From positions 1 to 14,515 of the forward strand of contig CAZMRK010000120.1 of assembly GCA_964568355.1 (NCBI GenBank): a stretch of 14,515 nt of DNA. Direction: 5' to 3'. The stretch's first letter is position 1. Every line of letters begins with the position of its first letter. This document shows, one piece after another, positions 14,275-14,515 of this stretch. The notes under the pieces were generated by a model. The model ran no database searches. It worked only from the letters and a program-made list of their open reading frames with translations, and was not told the DNA's origin. The translations under genes were made by a program, and so were the position numbers. This DNA is from JAJPJX01 sp964568355. Lineage in GTDB: Bacteria; Acidobacteriota; Terriglobia; Bryobacterales; Bryobacteraceae.

Positions 14275-14515
14275 ATGGGCCAGGACATCCTGCACGCCTT
14301 GCGCCAGCTCCGCCGGAATCCGGGATTCGCTGTCGTCGCTCTGTCCGTCATCGCGCTCGGGATCGGTGCCAATACGGCGATTTTTAGCGTCGTCAATGCC
14401 GTCATCCTCCAGCCGCTGCCCTTTGCCCAGCCCGAAAGGCTGGTCATGCTCTGGGAGACGCGTCCCGACCGCGGCCGTCAGCACAATGTGGTCTCGGCAG
14501 CCAACTACCTGGACT
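14275..14515 (+). CDS. ADOP-family permease, MacB/FtsX-like (5' part, cut by window edge)
   Basis: The first 80 codons of a permease of the ADOP type (acidobacterial duplicated orphan permease). The start MGQDILHALRQLRRNPGF, then a helix ending in ALGIGANTAIFSVVNAV (about 27-43) and LPFAQPERLVMLWE (about 48-61), is the near-invariant N-terminus of this family. Full proteins are usually about 800 residues with two FtsX-type permease domains and a MacB-like periplasmic domain. GGGAGG at 14265-14270 lies 4 bases upstream of the ATG. The 98-bp gap before it shows no PadR regulator, which often accompanies such genes. It is probably a separate transcription unit from the redox operon. It is the best taxonomic clue in the window. 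Confidence 0.88.
   Translation, partial: MGQDILHALRQLRRNPGFAVVALSVIALGIGANTAIFSVVNAVILQPLPFAQPERLVMLWETRPDRGRQHNVVSAANYLD

Overview
The window reads as chromosomal DNA of an acidobacterium, most likely near Solibacter/Bryobacterales. The main evidence is the gene entering at the right edge, whose N-terminus is typical of the ADOP permeases (acidobacterial duplicated orphan permeases) that are abundant in that phylum. High GC, tightly coupled operons and a large secreted propeller/glycosidase-like protein fit the same picture. All supported genes lie on the + strand. The taxonomic call is inference from gene content, not from a marker gene.

Left region (1-3688): the distal part of a PotABCD-type ABC importer operon. 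It holds the end of one permease, a second complete permease, an ATPase with a TOBE-type C-terminus, and then an ATZ/TRZ-type amidohydrolase. The genes overlap by 4 bp or abut exactly, so they should be made together. The layout suggests import of a nitrogenous small molecule followed by hydrolytic deamination or dechlorination-type chemistry. The substrate-binding protein would lie outside the window.

Middle region (3689-7456): a 193-bp gap, then one very large secreted protein. It has an N-terminal PQQ/FG-GAP-like beta-propeller and a C-terminal DUF4091/GH123-like glycosidase barrel with an Asp-Glu pair. A short signal-peptide-bearing ORF overlaps its end and may be a gene remnant. A 156-bp non-coding stretch follows, probably the promoter region of the next operon.

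Right region (7457-14176): a compact seven-gene operon, the most interesting part of the window. Its core is pentahaem cytochrome c, a Tat-exported molybdopterin-oxidoreductase-like subunit, a four-cluster ferredoxin subunit and a ten-helix NrfD-type quinone-site membrane subunit. That is the subunit order of the Qrc quinone reductase complex, and is also related to alternative complex III. The core is bracketed by proteins that are not part of textbook Qrc: a 94-residue single-helix membrane protein and a Cys-rich soluble GcvH-like protein on one side, and a membrane-anchored Cys-rich GcvH-like protein on the other. Both GcvH-like domains lack the lipoyl-accepting lysine. All three accessory proteins carry a similar [M/L]-A-D-G-G motif in parts predicted to face the cytoplasm. 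I infer a quinone-linked respiratory complex with an added cytoplasmic module of lipoate-free H-protein-like subunits. This is the best candidate for an undescribed system here.

The window ends inside an ADOP-family (MacB/FtsX-like) permease gene. No RNA genes, CRISPR arrays, insertion sequences or convincing Rho-independent terminators were seen.
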